Source: a virus. Taken from it: a stretch of DNA of 44,774 bases. Location: positions 1 through 44,774 of the IMG/VR virus record IMGVR_UViG_3300022934_000042; one strand, written 5' to 3'. Below, piece after piece: positions 44,048 to 44,774 of this stretch (its first letter is position 1; each line of letters starts with the position of its first letter). The notes under the pieces are model-generated. The model ran no database searches. It was given only the letters and a program-made list of their open reading frames with translations, and had not been told where the DNA came from. Position numbers and translations under genes: made by a program.

Positions 44048-44774
44048 AATTTCAATTCCTTAAGTTTCCCATAGTTCTTTCCAGCCTTCACATTTGCCAT
44101 AAAACTACCAAGTTTGTTGTTCTGGAAGATTTCTTTTAGTTGCGGAACAAGGTGTTTGTCTTCGTCGTGTAGATCCAGAACGATTTCGTCGTGAACAATG
44201 AACGCAACGTGTGACTTTGTGCCTCTCAAAGCCTTATCCAACTCAACAGCGCGGTCAAGTGTGAGATCTGCTGTCGTGCTCTGAATGAGATAGTTGAACG
44301 CTCGTCTCTCATCCACCTCAATCTCCCTCCCAAATGGAGTAGTAACCTTATTATCCTTGTAACTCTCGTTCAGAACCTTGTCTCGGTTGTAGACGGAACC
44401 ATTGAGAGACATGTCGTTGTTGTTGTAGAACGCCGAGAAGAACATTACCTTGGCTTCGTCACGATCGACAGGTGTGCTAGCATAAAGATGCCGCATGTTC
44501 CAGTGGTGAATGTCTTCCTGTGGCTGCTGGTGTCCAGACAGAGCCAAGAATGTTCGGATCTCCGCTCCATTGTAGTCAAGAGAGACAAACCAGTCGTTTG
44601 TTGGCTTGATTAGTTCTCGGAACTTGGACTTCAAGGTAAGGATTGGATTGCTTGTTCTATTGGTCGTCAGACGCCCTGTAACCGTTCCAAAAAGGTTATA
44701 GTCAACGTAGGGTGACTTACGATTTATGAGCATTTTGATGTCTTCTCGGTCACTTGTCGTAGTCATTAGATGAC
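44044..44774 (-). CDS. Family A DNA polymerase, C-terminal part (cut by window edge)
   Basis: At least 240 residues of the palm and fingers of a PolA-type enzyme. Motif A is SLDYNGAEIRTFLA, the fingers motif B is VDRDEAKVMFFSAFY and motif C is AFIVHDEIVL. Motif B departs from the usual R-x3-K-x6-F-x2-YG (FYNN in place of the YG end). The reading frame stays open to the window edge, and the in-frame ATG at 44766 has no ribosome site, so the true start lies beyond. A second DNA polymerase (DnaE) is encoded at 23119-26559. The stop overlaps the next start by four bases. Confidence 0.82.
   Translation of the reverse strand, partial: HLMTTTSDREDIKMLINRKSPYVDYNLFGTVTGRLTTNRTSNPILTLKSKFRELIKPTNDWFVSLDYNGAEIRTFLALSGHQQPQEDIHHWNMRHLYASTPVDRDEAKVMFFSAFYNNNDMSLNGSVYNRDKVLNESYKDNKVTTPFGREIEVDERRAFNYLIQSTTADLTLDRAVELDKALRGTKSHVAFIVHDEIVLDLHDEDKHLVPQLKEIFQNNKLGSFMANVKAGKNYGKLKELKL

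Noticed and set aside
1-44774. tRNA genes, CRISPR arrays, insertion sequences and attachment sites
   Set aside because: I saw no cloverleaf-like gene in the short gaps, no regularly spaced repeats, no transposase and no integrase. A dedicated tRNA scan was not possible here.

Overview
This window is a densely packed, one-directional segment of a tailed bacteriophage genome. Every gene I can support lies on the minus strand. Genes abut or overlap by 1 to 30 bases, usually as ATGA or TAATG junctions, and I see no stretch over 300 bases without a gene. Strong Shine-Dalgarno sites and many sigma70-type promoters point to a bacterial host whose own RNA polymerase reads these genes. The gene content (recA/uvsX-type recombinase, gp32-like SSB, DnaB-type helicase, class II RNR, ThyX, UvsE, GroEL/GroES, ClpP, and the conserved proteins of unknown function) resembles large marine or environmental phages. 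The host cannot be named from this sequence.

Layout, in the direction of transcription (high to low coordinates). 44774-39371: divergent family A DNA polymerase (cut by the window edge), a tubulin/FtsZ-like protein, SSB, an A+T-rich orphan, the UvsX/RecA recombinase and a 5'-3' exonuclease. 39344-36154: two large proteins, one with nine 26-residue LRV-like repeats. 36053-31303: helicase, class II ribonucleotide reductase, GroES and an endolysin. 31264-28010: ThyX and conserved unknowns. 28013-26863: a tandem set of small SH3-like genes. 26738-22959: another SH3-like gene, a full-length DnaE-type polymerase III alpha and a 47-residue basic protein, closed by a terminator. 22919-20189: a J-domain protein, a PurA/PurZ-like enzyme and UvsE. 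20154-15764: dUTPase, an N6-adenine methyltransferase, thioredoxin, an IMP dehydrogenase-like enzyme, a sigma region-4 protein and an acidic protein. 15683-3295: ClpP, a Dam methylase, GroEL, a degenerate D12 methyltransferase, a cupin, a 972-residue protein, a secreted trypsin-like protease and a nucleotidyltransferase. 3291-1: a probable restriction endonuclease/methyltransferase pair, glutaredoxin, a deaminase and the start of a zinc-knuckle protein.

The genes form three cooperating sets. The first is a replisome and recombination set with two unrelated DNA polymerases. The second is a nucleotide set: deaminase, dUTPase and ThyX for dTMP; RNR with thioredoxin and glutaredoxin; IMPDH-like and PurA-like enzymes at the IMP branch point. 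The third is a protein-folding and proteolysis set (GroEL, GroES, J-domain protein, ClpP). Sixteen promoter-like elements, nearly all of the form TTGACR, 16-17 bases, TANNTT with GT just before the -10 box, divide the segment into operons. Several are embedded in the ends of upstream genes.

Most worth following: the promoter family and its overlap with coding ends; the SH3-like cassettes that carry the next gene's ribosome binding site; the restriction-modification-like pair; the tubulin-like protein; the two-polymerase replisome; and the IMP-node enzymes.
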